From Burkholderia sp. Ax-1719 (lineage in GTDB: Bacteria; Pseudomonadota; Gammaproteobacteria; Burkholderiales; Burkholderiaceae), in assembly GCF_011753055.1 (NCBI RefSeq), contig NZ_VWWJ01000003.1, positions 248,001 through 312,000 on the forward strand: a stretch of DNA of 64,000 nt, given 5' to 3'. Below are positions 47,019 to 56,588 of the stretch, in pieces. The stretch's first letter is position 1. Each line of letters begins with the position of its first letter. The notes under the pieces were generated by a model. It was given only the letters and a program-made list of their open reading frames with translations, searched no databases and had not been told where the DNA came from. The translations under genes and the position numbers were made by a program.

Positions 47019-49100
47019 TCACCACGTTCCGCCGAGCGTGGTCCACAGAAAGCGGAACACCAACGCGTCGTACTGCGCGCGCTCCAGCGCATCGCTGCCC
47101 GGCCCGTGGCCGCCATCCGTATTCTCCAGATACCAGACGTTCGCGTGCCCCTGCTCCTGCATGCGCGCGACCATCTTGCGCGCGTGCGCGGGATGCACGC
47201 GGTCGTCGCTCGTTGAAGTCGTGAACAGCACAGCCGGATACGCAACACCCGCTTTCACGCGCTGATACGGCGAGTACGCGGCCAGCGCCCGAGCTTCTTC
47301 GGCATCCTCAGGATCACCGTATTCGTCGATCCACGATGCGCCCGCGTGCAGCAGCGGGTAGCGCTGCATGTCGAGCAAAGGCACTTCGCAAAGCACCGCG
47401 CCAAACAATTCGGGGCGCTGCACCATGCACGCGCCAACCAGCAGGCCGCCATTGCTGCCGCCGCGAATGCCCAGTTGCGGCGCGCTCGTGAAGCCCTGCG
47501 TCACCAGTTCCTGCGCGACCGCGATGAAATCGTCGAACGAGCGCTGACGGTTCTCGCGCTGCGCCTCCACGTGCCACGACGACCCGTACTCGCCGCCGCC
47601 GCGAATGTGCGCAATCGCGACAATCCCGCCCTGCTCCAGCCAGCCGATCCCCGAGCCCACGAGATATTGCGGCGTGAGCGAAATCGCGAAACCACCGTAG
47701 CCTTCCAGCAAGCACGGCAGCGGCTTGCGCGCGCCGCCTTCGAGCGCATCACGCGGGCCGATCACCGTGAACGGTACCTGCGTACCGTCGGCGGAGCGCG
47801 CGTGCGAACGGATCACGGTAAGCGGCGCGGCGTTGAATTGCGTAGGCCAGCGATCGAGCAGCTCCCACGTTTGCAGATCGTCTTTCGCCAGGTCCGCGAG
47901 CCAATACTCGGGCGGCAGCAGGTAATCGTCGACATCGACGAACACTTCATCGTTGAGCGTGTCCTCGATGGGCGACACATCGACCTGCGAACTGGCGCGG
48001 CCCGGGAACAGGCGCGATTGCCACGTCCACGCGCCTTGCGCCTCCACCGGCTGCCACAGCATCGTGCGGCTTTGCACATCGTCGAGCCAGGACACGATCA
48101 AGACGTTCTTCGTATAGGTCCAGTCGCAGGCGGACGTGACCGGCGTGGGCGTGAAAAGCGCCGTTACATCGCGATTGCCCGCAACAAACGCGTCTTCGCG
48201 GATCGCCAGCAGCGAGCCGCCCGCATACGTCTGCGCGCCCAGGGTCCAGTCGAGACGCGGTTCGAGCAGCAGCCAGCCATGCCACGCGCCGACCGCCACA
48301 TGCGAGGGCACGTCGTAGCATTGCCACTGTCCCTGCGCATCGAGACGATACGAATATGAATCGAAGAAGTCGACGCTGCGCACCACGTCGTGACGCTGCT
48401 CGATGGGATCGTAATCGCCTTCCACGCTGATATCGTCGAACTCGCCGCGGAACACCACGGTCGCGTCCGCCAGACGCGTGCCGCGGCTCCAGCGGCGCAC
48501 TTCACGCGGATAACCCGAGCGCGTCAGCGTCTTCTTGCCGTGATCCCAGCCGACGTACACCGTGTCGCGGTCGATCCACGAAATCGTGTGCTTGCCTTCC
48601 TTCTCGATGGCAAAACCACCGTCGACGAACACGCGCCGTTCGAGATCGAATTCGCGCACGGTGACGGCATCGGCGCCGCCGTCGGAAAGCTGGATGAGCG
48701 CGCGGTCGCCATCGGGATAAAGAATGTCGATACCGGCGACGACCCAGGGCACGCCTTCTTCTTCACCGAGCGCATCGAAGTCGATCAGGCTGTCCCACTG
48801 CGGACGATGTGCGCGCCAGTCGGCCCATTTCGTGCGGCGCCACAGGCCCTTGGGATTGTCTTCGTCTTCCCACAGATCGTAGGCCCACTCCTGCCAGCGG
48901 GTGGGAATCACGGGCCGCTCGCGCGGCAGATAGGCCTGCGCCAGACGCTTCTCCAGCGCCTCGAAACGCGGGCCGCCCTGCCACGCGGCGCGCGTGCGCG
49001 CGTTCTGCTGCTCGACCCACGCCATCGCGGCGGGATCGTCGAGTTCTTCGAGGGACAGGTAGGGATCGGCCTCGGCGGGCCAGGGAGAAGTCACGGGCAT
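47019..49100 (-). CDS. prolyl oligopeptidase family (S9) serine peptidase
   Basis: A 693-residue two-domain peptidase with an N-terminal beta-propeller (about residues 70-410) and a C-terminal alpha/beta-hydrolase domain. The nucleophile serine is in GIRGGSNGGLLVGACM, the aspartate in TSTSDDRVHPAHARKM and the histidine in NTDGGHGPGSD. No signal peptide is seen (starts MPVTSPWPAEADPYLSLEEL), so it is cytosolic. It may be prolyl oligopeptidase or the broader S9A group. It lies about 100 bases downstream of ntrC but has no obvious link to nitrogen control. Confidence 0.92.
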   Translation of the reverse strand: MPVTSPWPAEADPYLSLEELDDPAAMAWVEQQNARTRAAWQGGPRFEALEKRLAQAYLPRERPVIPTRWQEWAYDLWEDEDNPKGLWRRTKWADWRAHRPQWDSLIDFDALGEEEGVPWVVAGIDILYPDGDRALIQLSDGGADAVTVREFDLERRVFVDGGFAIEKEGKHTISWIDRDTVYVGWDHGKKTLTRSGYPREVRRWSRGTRLADATVVFRGEFDDISVEGDYDPIEQRHDVVRSVDFFDSYSYRLDAQGQWQCYDVPSHVAVGAWHGWLLLEPRLDWTLGAQTYAGGSLLAIREDAFVAGNRDVTALFTPTPVTSACDWTYTKNVLIVSWLDDVQSRTMLWQPVEAQGAWTWQSRLFPGRASSQVDVSPIEDTLNDEVFVDVDDYLLPPEYWLADLAKDDLQTWELLDRWPTQFNAAPLTVIRSHARSADGTQVPFTVIGPRDALEGGARKPLPCLLEGYGGFAISLTPQYLVGSGIGWLEQGGIVAIAHIRGGGEYGSSWHVEAQRENRQRSFDDFIAVAQELVTQGFTSAPQLGIRGGSNGGLLVGACMVQRPELFGAVLCEVPLLDMQRYPLLHAGASWIDEYGDPEDAEEARALAAYSPYQRVKAGVAYPAVLFTTSTSDDRVHPAHARKMVARMQEQGHANVWYLENTDGGHGPGSDALERAQYDALVFRFLWTTLGGTW

Positions 49101-49202
49101 ATTCGTTCATCGACGGGAAAACAGCGTCGATTATGCCCCAGCGGGTTGGTACGCAGCGGTCTCACGGTTTGAAGTACCGTGAAGCCGCTGCGACCGTTGC
49201 GC

Positions 49203-50786
49203 TTACTCCAGGTTGAGTTCCTGGATCTTGCGCGTGATGGTGTTGCGGCCGATGCCCAGACGCTCGGCGGCTTCGACCTTGCGACCACGCGTAAAGTCGA
49301 GCGCTTCGCGAATGACAGCGGCTTCGAAGCGGCGCGACAGTTCGTCCATGACGTCGGCGCTATTCTCGCGCAGCAGGCGTGCGACTTCGGTACGCAGGCC
49401 GCTTTCCCAGACGCTGACCGGCAGCGAAGCCACGCCGTTCACAGCCGGGAATCCGCCCACGAGCGCACCGCCGACCACGCCACCCGCACCCGCCGCGCCG
49501 GGCAAACCGAGTCCGCTGGTCGCGCCCGTCGACAGGACACCAGCCGCGCCCGCGAGCACGCCATTGGCGGACGCACCGGCGGTAACGACGTCGCCCGCCA
49601 TGGCATGGACGCCATCGGATGCGGCAACATGCGCGGGCACCAGATCAGGCGGCAAGTCCTTGATCTCGATGGTCTGTGCAGGCGCCATCACCGTGAGCCA
49701 GTTGGCGAGATTCTCCAGTTGGCGCACGTTGCCCTGAAACTGCAACGACGACATATACGCAAGCGCCTCGTCGGACACGCGCTTGGGCTCGACGCCCAGT
49801 TCGCGCGCGCTCTTCTGCAGGAAGTGACGCGTCAGCAGCGGAATATCCTCGCTACGTTCGCGCAGCGCGGGCAGACGCAGCCGGATCACATTGAGGCGGT
49901 GATACAAGTCCTCGCGGAACAGGCCCTGGCGCACGCGCGTTTCCAGATTCTGGTGCGTGGCCGCGATCACGCGCACATTGGCGCGCAGCGGGTTGTGGCC
50001 ACCCACGCGATAAAACTGCCCGTCGGACAGCACGCGCAACAGACGCGTCTGCAGATCGAACGGCATATCGCCGATTTCGTCGAGGAACAGCGTACCGTTC
50101 TCAGCCTGCTCGAAGCGGCCCTGGCGCATCGCCTGAGCGCCCGTGAACGCACCGCGCTCATGGCCGAACAGTTCGGATTCCAGAAGATCCTTCGGAATGG
50201 CCGCGGTGTTCAATGCGATGAACGGACCGTTGGCGCGTGGGCTATGTCGGTGCAAGGCGCGCGCGACAAGCTCCTTTCCGGTGCCCGACTCGCCCGTGAT
50301 GAGCACAGTCGCGGCCGAATGCGAGAGCCGGCCGATGGCGCGGAACATGTCCTGCATCGCGGGCGCCTGGCCCAGCATTTCGGGCGCTTCGGCGGGACGG
50401 TCGTCCCAGTGCTGCTCACCGCGCATGCTTTCGTCCACGGCGCGGCGGATCAGCTCCACCGCTTTGTCCACGTCGAAGGGCTTGGCAAGGTATTCGAATG
50501 CACCGCCCTGGAACGCGGCCACCGCGCTGTCGAGGTCAGAGAACGCCGTCATGATGATGACGGGCAGTCCCGGCAGACGCTCGCGCACGGTTTGCAGCAG
50601 CTCAAGTCCCGAGCCGCCCGGCATGCGAATGTCGGAGACGAGCACCTGCGGGCTATCGTGCTCAAGCGCGGCTGAGGCGTCGCGCACGTTCGAAAAGCTG
50701 CGGGTCGCGAAATTTTCGCGGGCGAGTGCTTTTTCAAGCACCCAGCGAATCGATTGGTCGTCGTCAACTATCCAGATCGGCTTCAT
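49203..50786 (-). CDS. ntrC: nitrogen regulation response regulator NtrC
   Basis: Sigma-54-dependent activator of nitrogen-limitation genes. The 527-residue protein has a receiver domain ([17 protein letters not shown]; phospho-acceptor Asp52 in [10 protein letters not shown]). The AAA+ domain has Walker [15 protein letters not shown], the sigma-54 contact ERGAFTGAQ and Walker [13 protein letters not shown]-terminal Fis-type HTH follows ([20 protein letters not shown]). Between the AAA+ domain and the HTH is an unusually long Ala/Gly-rich linker of about 60 residues. It lies 84 bases after ntrB. Confidence 0.95.
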   Translation of the reverse strand: MKPIWIVDDDQSIRWVLEKALARENFATRSFSNVRDASAALEHDSPQVLVSDIRMPGGSGLELLQTVRERLPGLPVIIMTAFSDLDSAVAAFQGGAFEYLAKPFDVDKAVELIRRAVDESMRGEQHWDDRPAEAPEMLGQAPAMQDMFRAIGRLSHSAATVLITGESGTGKELVARALHRHSPRANGPFIALNTAAIPKDLLESELFGHERGAFTGAQAMRQGRFEQAENGTLFLDEIGDMPFDLQTRLLRVLSDGQFYRVGGHNPLRANVRVIAATHQNLETRVRQGLFREDLYHRLNVIRLRLPALRERSEDIPLLTRHFLQKSARELGVEPKRVSDEALAYMSSLQFQGNVRQLENLANWLTVMAPAQTIEIKDLPPDLVPAHVAASDGVHAMAGDVVTAGASANGVLAGAAGVLSTGATSGLGLPGAAGAGGVVGGALVGGFPAVNGVASLPVSVWESGLRTEVARLLRENSADVMDELSRRFEAAVIREALDFTRGRKVEAAERLGIGRNTITRKIQELNLE

Positions 50787-50870
50787 AAGGTCGGTCAGAA
50801 GTCCTGGTGGCGTGCGGTAGCGTGAATCGGGAAACAGGTACAGCCTGGTGTTCTAACGGATCATGCTGCT

Positions 50871-52013
50871 TCAGGCATCGAGCGGCAGCAGGATCTGAAA
50901 CTCGGTATGCCCTGGCCGGCTTTCCACTTCGATCAAACCGTCGTGCTGCTGCACGAAGGTCTGCGCGAGCGTGAGGCCGAGACCGCTGCCATCCTCTCGC
51001 CCCGAAACGAGCGGATAGAAGATGCGATCGCGGATGTCCTCGGGAATGCCGGGTCCGTTGTCGATGATATGCAAGTCCAATGCCAGCTTGCACAGGCGTT
51101 TTGAAATCGTGATCTTGCGCGCGACACGCGTGCGCAATTCGATGCGCGCATCGCCCTGCGAAATCCGTTCGCGCAGCGCCTGCGCCGCATTGCGCACGAT
51201 GTTCAGCAGCGCCTGGATCAGTTGCTCCTTGTCGCCGCGCAGGTCGGGCACGCTCACGTCGTAGTCGCGCTCGATGGTGAGACCGCGCGGAAACTCCGCG
51301 AGAATCACGGCGCGCACGCGCTCGCAGACTTCGTGGATATTCACGTCGCCCACGATATGCGGATGCCGGTGCGGCTCCAACAGCCGGTCCACCAGCGTCT
51401 GCAGGCGATCCGACTCCTTGATGACCACCTGCGTGTACTCGCGCAACTCGCCGCGCTCAAGCGTGCCCAGCTCGAATTCGAGCAACTGGGCCGCGCCGCG
51501 AATCCCGCCGAGCGGATTCTTGATCTCGTGCGCGAGATTGCGAATCAGGTGTTTGTTGACGGTCGCGAGGTCGTGAATACGCTCCTCGCGATCGCTCTTG
51601 AGATGCCGCTCGTTCTCGAAGAGTTCGAGCAGCACGTAATCGGGTGCGCTCTCCAGAAAGCCGACGATCGCATGCACGTGCAACGATTCGCGGCCCGGGC
51701 GCTCAAGCGTGGCGTCCAGACGCGTCGCATGAAAGCGATGCGCGGCGATCGAGGCGATCGTCTCCAGCAGTTCGTCGGCGTTGGAGAACAGATCGGACCA
51801 GACCATCTGCGCAAGCTGACGACGCGAGAGATCGAGCATTGCTTCGGCCGAGGGATTCGCGAAGGCCACGCGCAGGCTGCGCTTGTCGAGCACGAGCACG
51901 ACCGTGGGCAACGCCTCGAAGCCGGGCAAGAGGCCCGAGTCGACGAGCGGCGCATCGTCCGAGAGCGGGTCGGCGTGACCCTTTCTTGCCTTGATCAGAT
52001 TCTTGAGCACCAT
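50871..52013 (-). CDS. ntrB: nitrogen regulation sensor histidine kinase NtrB
   Basis: Cytosolic kinase/phosphatase for NtrC, controlled by PII. The 380-residue protein has an N-terminal PAS domain (about residues 28-140), HisKA with His162 (RNLAHEIKNPLGGIRGAAQ), and an ATPase domain with NIVRNAAQAL, DNGPGIPED and DGSGLGLTLAQT. Start ATG 52013 (MVLKNLIKARKG) is preferred; the frame extends 37 codons upstream without similarity. It is downstream of glnA, separated from it by the glnA terminator, so ntrBC may have its own promoter or depend on read-through. Confidence 0.95.
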   Translation of the reverse strand: MVLKNLIKARKGHADPLSDDAPLVDSGLLPGFEALPTVVLVLDKRSLRVAFANPSAEAMLDLSRRQLAQMVWSDLFSNADELLETIASIAAHRFHATRLDATLERPGRESLHVHAIVGFLESAPDYVLLELFENERHLKSDREERIHDLATVNKHLIRNLAHEIKNPLGGIRGAAQLLEFELGTLERGELREYTQVVIKESDRLQTLVDRLLEPHRHPHIVGDVNIHEVCERVRAVILAEFPRGLTIERDYDVSVPDLRGDKEQLIQALLNIVRNAAQALRERISQGDARIELRTRVARKITISKRLCKLALDLHIIDNGPGIPEDIRDRIFYPLVSGREDGSGLGLTLAQTFVQQHDGLIEVESRPGHTEFQILLPLDA

Positions 52014-52127
52014 GTTTCGGCGCCTGCGGCCAGAAGGCGCGCCGGCTGGCAGTCCATGTCGATGATGGTTGAACCGATGTTTACAGCAAATCCGCGGCGT
52101 CGTTGACGAACATGAAGCCAACAAAAA

Positions 52128-52150
52128 AGGGACGGCGCCGCCGTCCCTTC
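52128..52150 (-). terminator. terminator of glnA
   Basis: AAGGGACGGC / GCCGTCCCTT with a three-base loop, followed on the minus strand by TTTTGTTGG. It separates glnA from ntrBC. Confidence 0.8.
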
Positions 52151-52227
52151 GTGACCAGTCGCCGACGTCGGACAGACGCTTCGCTGCGCACAGGCGAGCG
52201 AAGCGCCATCGTCGGTGACAGCGCGCT

Positions 52228-53643
52228 TTACAGCGAGTAGTACAGTTCGAACTCGACCGGGTGCGTCGTCATGCGCACGCGTTGCAGTTCGCTTTCCTTC
52301 AGTGCCAGGTACGCATCGATCATGCCGTCGGTGAACACACCACCGCGCGTCAGGAACTCGCGATCCTTGTCGAGCGCTTCCAGAGCCTGGTCGAGGCCGG
52401 CGCACACGGTCGGGATCTTTGCATCCTCTTCCGGCGGCAGATCGTACAGGTTCTTGTCAGCGGCTTCGCCCGGATGGATCTTGTTCTGCACGCCGTCCAG
52501 ACCTGCCATCATCAGTGCCGAGAAGCACAGGTACGGGTTCGCGAGCGGATCCGGGAAGCGCGTTTCGATACGGCGGCCCTTCGGGTTCGAGACGTGCGGA
52601 ATGCGGATCGATGCCGAACGGTTGCGTGCCGAGTAGGCCAGCTTGACCGGTGCTTCGAAGTGCGGAACCAGACGCTTGTACGAGTTCGTGCCCGGGTTCG
52701 TGATGGCGTTCAGCGCGCGAGCGTGCTTGATGATGCCGCCGATGTAGAACAGCGCGAATTCCGACAGACCTGCGTAGCCATTGCCTGCGAACAGGTTCTG
52801 GCCGTCCTTCCAGATCGACTGGTGAACGTGCATGCCCGAACCGTTGTCGCCAACGACCGGCTTCGGCATGAACGTCGCCGTCTTGCCGTACGTGTGCGCG
52901 ACGTTGTGGACGATGTACTTCAGTTGCTGCGTCCAGTCGGCGCGTTGAACCAGCGTCGAGAACTTCGTGCCGATTTCGTTCTGGCCCTGGCCTGCGACTT
53001 CGTGGTGGTGCACTTCAACCGGGATGCCGATCTGTTCGAGCAGCAGGCACATTTCCGAACGGATGTCCTGGAACGTGTCGACCGGCGCGACCGGGAAGTA
53101 GCCGCCCTTCGTACCCGGACGGTGACCCGTGTTGCCGCCTTCGATTTCGCGACCCGACGACCACGGAGCTTCATCCGAGCCGATCTTCACGAAGCAGCCC
53201 GACTGGTCCGTGTTCCACTGGATCGAGTCGAAAATGAAGAATTCGGGTTCCGGACCAAAGAAAGCCGTGTCGCCCAGGCCCGTGCTCTTCAGATACGCTT
53301 CAGCGCGCTTCGCGAGCGAGCGCGGATCGCGTTCATAGCCCTTGCCGTCTGCCGGCTCGACCACGTCGCAGGTCAGCACGAGGGTCGGCTCTTCATAGAA
53401 CGGGTCGATGAACGCCGTGTTCGCGTCCGGGACGAGCAGCATGTCCGAGGCTTCGATGCCCTTCCAGCCGGCGATCGACGAACCGTCAAATGCATGACCC
53501 GACTCGAACTTGTCTTCGTCGAATGCCGACAGCGGAACCGAAACGTGCTGCTCTTTACCGCGCGTATCGGTGAAACGGAAGTCGACAAACTTGACGTCTT
53601 CGTCCTTGACGAGTTGCATGACGTCGGCCACGGATTTACTCAT
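52228..53643 (-). CDS. glnA: glutamine synthetase type I
   Basis: ATP-dependent ligase making glutamine from glutamate and ammonia; a dodecamer. The 471-residue protein is the GSI-beta type, with the metal/ATP motif [32 protein letters not shown], the signature [19 protein letters not shown] and the adenylylation-site region NLYDLPPEE (tyrosine near residue 399). So it is probably subject to GlnE adenylylation. A sigma-54 promoter and NtrC-type sites lie upstream. Confidence 0.97.
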   Translation of the reverse strand: MSKSVADVMQLVKDEDVKFVDFRFTDTRGKEQHVSVPLSAFDEDKFESGHAFDGSSIAGWKGIEASDMLLVPDANTAFIDPFYEEPTLVLTCDVVEPADGKGYERDPRSLAKRAEAYLKSTGLGDTAFFGPEPEFFIFDSIQWNTDQSGCFVKIGSDEAPWSSGREIEGGNTGHRPGTKGGYFPVAPVDTFQDIRSEMCLLLEQIGIPVEVHHHEVAGQGQNEIGTKFSTLVQRADWTQQLKYIVHNVAHTYGKTATFMPKPVVGDNGSGMHVHQSIWKDGQNLFAGNGYAGLSEFALFYIGGIIKHARALNAITNPGTNSYKRLVPHFEAPVKLAYSARNRSASIRIPHVSNPKGRRIETRFPDPLANPYLCFSALMMAGLDGVQNKIHPGEAADKNLYDLPPEEDAKIPTVCAGLDQALEALDKDREFLTRGGVFTDGMIDAYLALKESELQRVRMTTHPVEFELYYSL

Positions 53644-53786
53644 AACCTATTCTCCTGATTAACGATTTCGGCGAACGCTGCCGCCTTCCCAATCTTCTGA
53701 TCTCGCCGGTTGCCGCTGTGGCTTGCCCGCCATCACCTTTCGGGTGACGTCCGGCAGGCCGGTTGCGAAACGATCACGACATATAA

Positions 53787-53802
53787 AGCAGCTTCCGTGC
53801 CA
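53787..53802 (-). promoter_or_regulatory. sigma-54 (RpoN) promoter of glnA
   Basis: On the minus strand, TGGCACGGAAGCTGCT has GG and GC separated by exactly ten bases, the -24/-12 signature. It lies about 145 bases before the glnA start. Confidence 0.78.
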
Positions 53803-53804
53803 TG

Positions 53805-53825
53805 TTTGCGCCAGGCTGGCGCAAA
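53805..53825. promoter_or_regulatory. NtrC-type binding site, promoter-proximal
   Basis: TTTGCGCC and GGCGCAAA flank a five-base centre (AGGCT). This differs from the NtrC consensus TGCACC-N5-GGTGCA only by a symmetrical A-to-G change. It touches the sigma-54 promoter. Confidence 0.55.
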
Positions 53826-53956
53826 TTGCTTCCGGATGCGTCCCCAAGGGGCCAGCGTGGGGCAACCGCGAGCCAACCCGGGGCCAACTTCGGGGAACGC
53901 GCGGATAAATCCCGCCCCTCGCCCGAGCGTTTTCCCGGATCCCGGGCCGCTTCCGG

Positions 53957-53971
53957 GCACCAATTCCGTGC
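53957..53971. promoter_or_regulatory. NtrC-type binding site, upstream
   Basis: GCAC-CAATTCC-GTGC, an exact GCAC-N7-GTGC dyad as in the NtrC core, about 150 bases upstream of the sigma-54 promoter, a usual enhancer distance. Confidence 0.55.
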
Positions 53972-54025
53972 AATCCCGGATTTGGCGCGCGAAACTCACT
54001 CCATTATGGTGCATAAAGCCATCTA

Positions 54026-54042
54026 CGCACCAATGCGGCGCA
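54026..54042. promoter_or_regulatory. NtrC-type binding site, far upstream
   Basis: CGCACC-AATGC-GGCGCA, one symmetrical change from the consensus, in the enhancer zone of glnA. Confidence 0.5.
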
Positions 54043-54173
54043 AATTTGCCGCGGCATGGGAGCCCGCCGCTCGCACCCATGCCGCGCGCTAGAATAAACC
54101 TTTCATCAGCCCCGGTGCGCCTACGCGCGCCGTGGACGCTTCAAGCCCCTACAACACGAGGAGATCCGCCGTC

Positions 54174-54638
54174 ATGAGTACGCTCGAACAGTTGTACGCT
54201 CAGGCCGACACGCGCCGCGCCGAGAACCAGCTCCCCTACGCGGGCGCGGTCTCGCCCGCCGAGGCCTTCGAGCTTCTGCAACTCGATACGCGCGTGAAGC
54301 TCGTCGATGTGCGCACGCGCGCGGAACTGGACTGGGTCGGCCGCCCCGTGGTCGGCGACGGTCAGTATGCGCATGTCGAATGGACGCGCTACCCGGGCGG
54401 CGTGCCCAACGCCGAGTTCATCACGCAGCTCAAGAGCGTGGCCGACGCCGACACGCCCATCCTGTTCCTGTGCCGCAGCGCCGCGCGCTCGAAGCTCGCG
54501 GCCGTCGAAGCCGCCAAAGCCGGTTTCACGCACGCCTACGATCTGCTCGAAGGCTTCGAAGGCGACAAGAACAGCGAAGGCCATCGCAAGACCGTTACCG
54601 GCTGGTGTTTCCGCGGCCTGCCGTGGCTGGGCGCCTGA
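54174..54638 (+). CDS. rhodanese-like domain protein
   Basis: Single-domain sulfurtransferase-like protein of 154 residues. The active-site loop is LFLCRSAARS with the catalytic cysteine, and the N-terminal part has VKLVDVRTRAELDWVG. A C-terminal extension (GHRKTVTGWCFRGLPWLGA) is typical of the YgaP/rhodanese-like proteins of this group and adds a second cysteine. Start ATG 54174 is preceded by GAGGAGAT. Substrate unknown. It is divergent from glnA but need not share its regulation. Confidence 0.87.
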   Translation: MSTLEQLYAQADTRRAENQLPYAGAVSPAEAFELLQLDTRVKLVDVRTRAELDWVGRPVVGDGQYAHVEWTRYPGGVPNAEFITQLKSVADADTPILFLCRSAARSKLAAVEAAKAGFTHAYDLLEGFEGDKNSEGHRKTVTGWCFRGLPWLGA

Positions 54639-54651
54639 GCCCGCTCCATCA

Positions 54652-54683
54652 ATAAAAAGCCCGCCAGCGCAATCCTGACGGGC
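54652..54683 (-). terminator. terminator of the cinA-like gene
   Basis: On the minus strand GCCCGTCAG pairs with CTGGCGGGC (one G-U pair), then TTTTTATT. It lies between converging genes. Confidence 0.82.
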
Positions 54684-54740
54684 CACTTTGAGCGCCGCAT
54701 ATGACAAGCCGATGATGCGGCTTGCGCGGTGGCGCGCGAT

Positions 54741-55553
54741 TTACGCCGCCGCTTCCGGCGGCTCGACCACATCGCCGCCCAGCAGGTGCACGCCTTCGCG
54801 CAGCTTCACGAAGGCCACCGCCACGGCTTCCGGCTCGCCCTTCACGCCCAGATCGATGTGCCGGCGCGCATAGACGCCGCCACGCTCGCTGTCGCCCACG
54901 CTCGGCAGGCTGAACACGCGCACGCCCGGAAAATCGCGCTCGATGCTTTCCATCAGCGGTGTGAGCGTCGATTCGGGCAGCTCGAACACCAGCAGCGACT
55001 TCTCCGCATGCGGCGTCTGATGATGCAGATGCGCGTACTTCGTATCGAGCACCCATTCGATCATCGGCCACGCCATCACCGGAAAGCCGGGCACGAAATA
55101 GTGGTTGTTGATCGAAAAGCCCGGGATCTTGTTGTAGCCGTTCGGGATGATCTCGCAGCCCTGCGGGAACGTGCCCATCTGGAAACGATGCTGATTTTCC
55201 GGCGATTCGAAGGCGACCGGACCCTCGCCGGTGTGCATATCGCGAATGCGCTCGCTGATCGCCGTTTTCGCGTCCGGATGCAGCGCGAGCGGCACGCCCA
55301 GCGCCGCCGCCGCGCACTGGCGCGTGTGGTCGTCCGGCGTCGCGCCGATGCCGCCCGTCGAAAACACGATATCGCCCGAGGCGAACGAGCGCTTGAGCGT
55401 CGCGGTGATGCGTGCGGGATCGTCGCCGACGTATTCGGCCCAGTCGAGCGCGAGGCCGCGCGCGCCGAGCAGTTCGATGACCTTCGGCAGATGCTTGTCG
55501 GTGCGGCGGCCCGAGAGAATTTCGTCGCCGATGATGATGACGCCAAATGCCAT
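54741..55553 (-). CDS. CinA-like molybdopterin-binding domain protein
   Basis: A 270-residue protein of the competence/damage-inducible CinA N-terminal (MoCF) family. Key motifs are GVIIIGDEILSGRRTDKH and the FSTGGIGATPDDHT loop. The C-terminal PncC amidase domain of full-length CinA is absent, so NMN deamidase activity is not expected. Possible roles are pyrophosphatase activity on ADP-ribose-like substrates (known for the family) or nucleotide binding; not proven here. It is 45 bases downstream of the EI24 gene. Confidence 0.85.
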   Translation of the reverse strand: MAFGVIIIGDEILSGRRTDKHLPKVIELLGARGLALDWAEYVGDDPARITATLKRSFASGDIVFSTGGIGATPDDHTRQCAAAALGVPLALHPDAKTAISERIRDMHTGEGPVAFESPENQHRFQMGTFPQGCEIIPNGYNKIPGFSINNHYFVPGFPVMAWPMIEWVLDTKYAHLHHQTPHAEKSLLVFELPESTLTPLMESIERDFPGVRVFSLPSVGDSERGGVYARRHIDLGVKGEPEAVAVAFVKLREGVHLLGGDVVEPPEAAA

Positions 55554-55598
55554 GTGTTGCCTCGTCGTATGAATGTTCTTGAAATGGTCCGCGGGATC

Positions 55599-56432
55599 TC
55601 AGTGCACGATCGTCACTTCATGCCCCAGACGGTGCGCCTCTTCCGTGCGCAGGCGCTGCAGCGCGCGCAGGCAGTAATGGCCGAACCAGAGCGCCGTGAA
55701 CACCAGAATAAAAGCGTAAATCCAGATCGTCAGCGCCGCGATCACCGGGAAGAACAGCAGCATCCACGCGGATGCGACCCAGATTGCGGTCGGCAGCGAA
55801 CCGAGCAGGCCGCTTGCCACGCCAATCGCCAGCAGCGGCAGGCGATTGCGGCGCACCAGTTCGCGGCGCTCCTCGCTGCTCGCATGCAGCGCAAGCGCGT
55901 CGTAGGTCATGACGCGATACGTCAGCCAGCCCCACAGCAGCGGCGGCACCAGCACGCAGAACGGCGGAATGAACCACAGCGGCAAGGTCACGATCAGCAG
56001 CACGAGGCACAGCAGCGTGGTCCACAGCGAATGAAGCAGGCTGCCGTACCAGCTGCCGCCACGGCGCGCTTCGAGCGAGGCGTACTGGCGCGACGTCAGA
56101 TGGCGAATGACGCGCGGCATCGCAATCGCCACGATCAATAGCAGTACGGTGATGACGATGAGCGGAATCGTCAGAATGATGACGACAAACGGCCCAATCA
56201 CGCTGCGCAGCGAGCCGAAGCCCACCCAGTCGAACGCGTGATAGAGGTAACCCGTGGCGGGCCACGCGTCGAGCGTGCCGCGCACGCCGTCGATCAGCGG
56301 TTGCCAGAAGGCATAGAGGAGACCGCCCCACACGCCCGCCGCCACCAGAAACGGCACGAAGGTGAGGAACAGCATCGAGGGATGAAACGCGCTGGCAAGC
56401 GCGCGGCCAAACGAGCGCAACAGATCGTTCAT
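55599..56432 (-). CDS. EI24 domain (CysZ-like) membrane protein
   Basis: Integral membrane protein of 277 residues with about five or six hydrophobic segments (MLFLTFVPFLVAAGVWGGL, VIILTIPLIVITVLLLIVAI, LVLLIVTLPLWFIPPFCVLV, AAL TIWIYAFILVF region). Family pattern is EI24/CysZ. Related to sulfate permease CysZ, but no cysteine-biosynthesis genes adjoin, so substrate unknown. Start ATG 56432 (MNDLLRSFGRAL) is preferred; the frame is open further upstream. Confidence 0.85.
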   Translation of the reverse strand: MNDLLRSFGRALASAFHPSMLFLTFVPFLVAAGVWGGLLYAFWQPLIDGVRGTLDAWPATGYLYHAFDWVGFGSLRSVIGPFVVIILTIPLIVITVLLLIVAIAMPRVIRHLTSRQYASLEARRGGSWYGSLLHSLWTTLLCLVLLIVTLPLWFIPPFCVLVPPLLWGWLTYRVMTYDALALHASSEERRELVRRNRLPLLAIGVASGLLGSLPTAIWVASAWMLLFFPVIAALTIWIYAFILVFTALWFGHYCLRALQRLRTEEAHRLGHEVTIVH

Positions 56433-56588
56433 GCGAGCGGAAAAACGGCGGAAAGACGGAGGACGTTCACGAAACCGGAATACCCAGTGTGGATTCAGCG
56501 CAGCAAAACCACAGCATAAACCACGGCGCGCCTGCCCGGCATGAGACGCCGCGAGCGCAATAAGCCGCAAGAGTCGGGGATAGCCTGA

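Larger units (their letters stand above)
53644..54173. other. 530-base glnA / rhodanese divergent regulatory region
   Basis: No gene is seen. It contains the sigma-54 promoter of glnA and three NtrC-type sites (listed separately), with a further half-site TGCACC on the minus strand near 54006-54011. Small frames across it have no family features. Confidence 0.6.
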
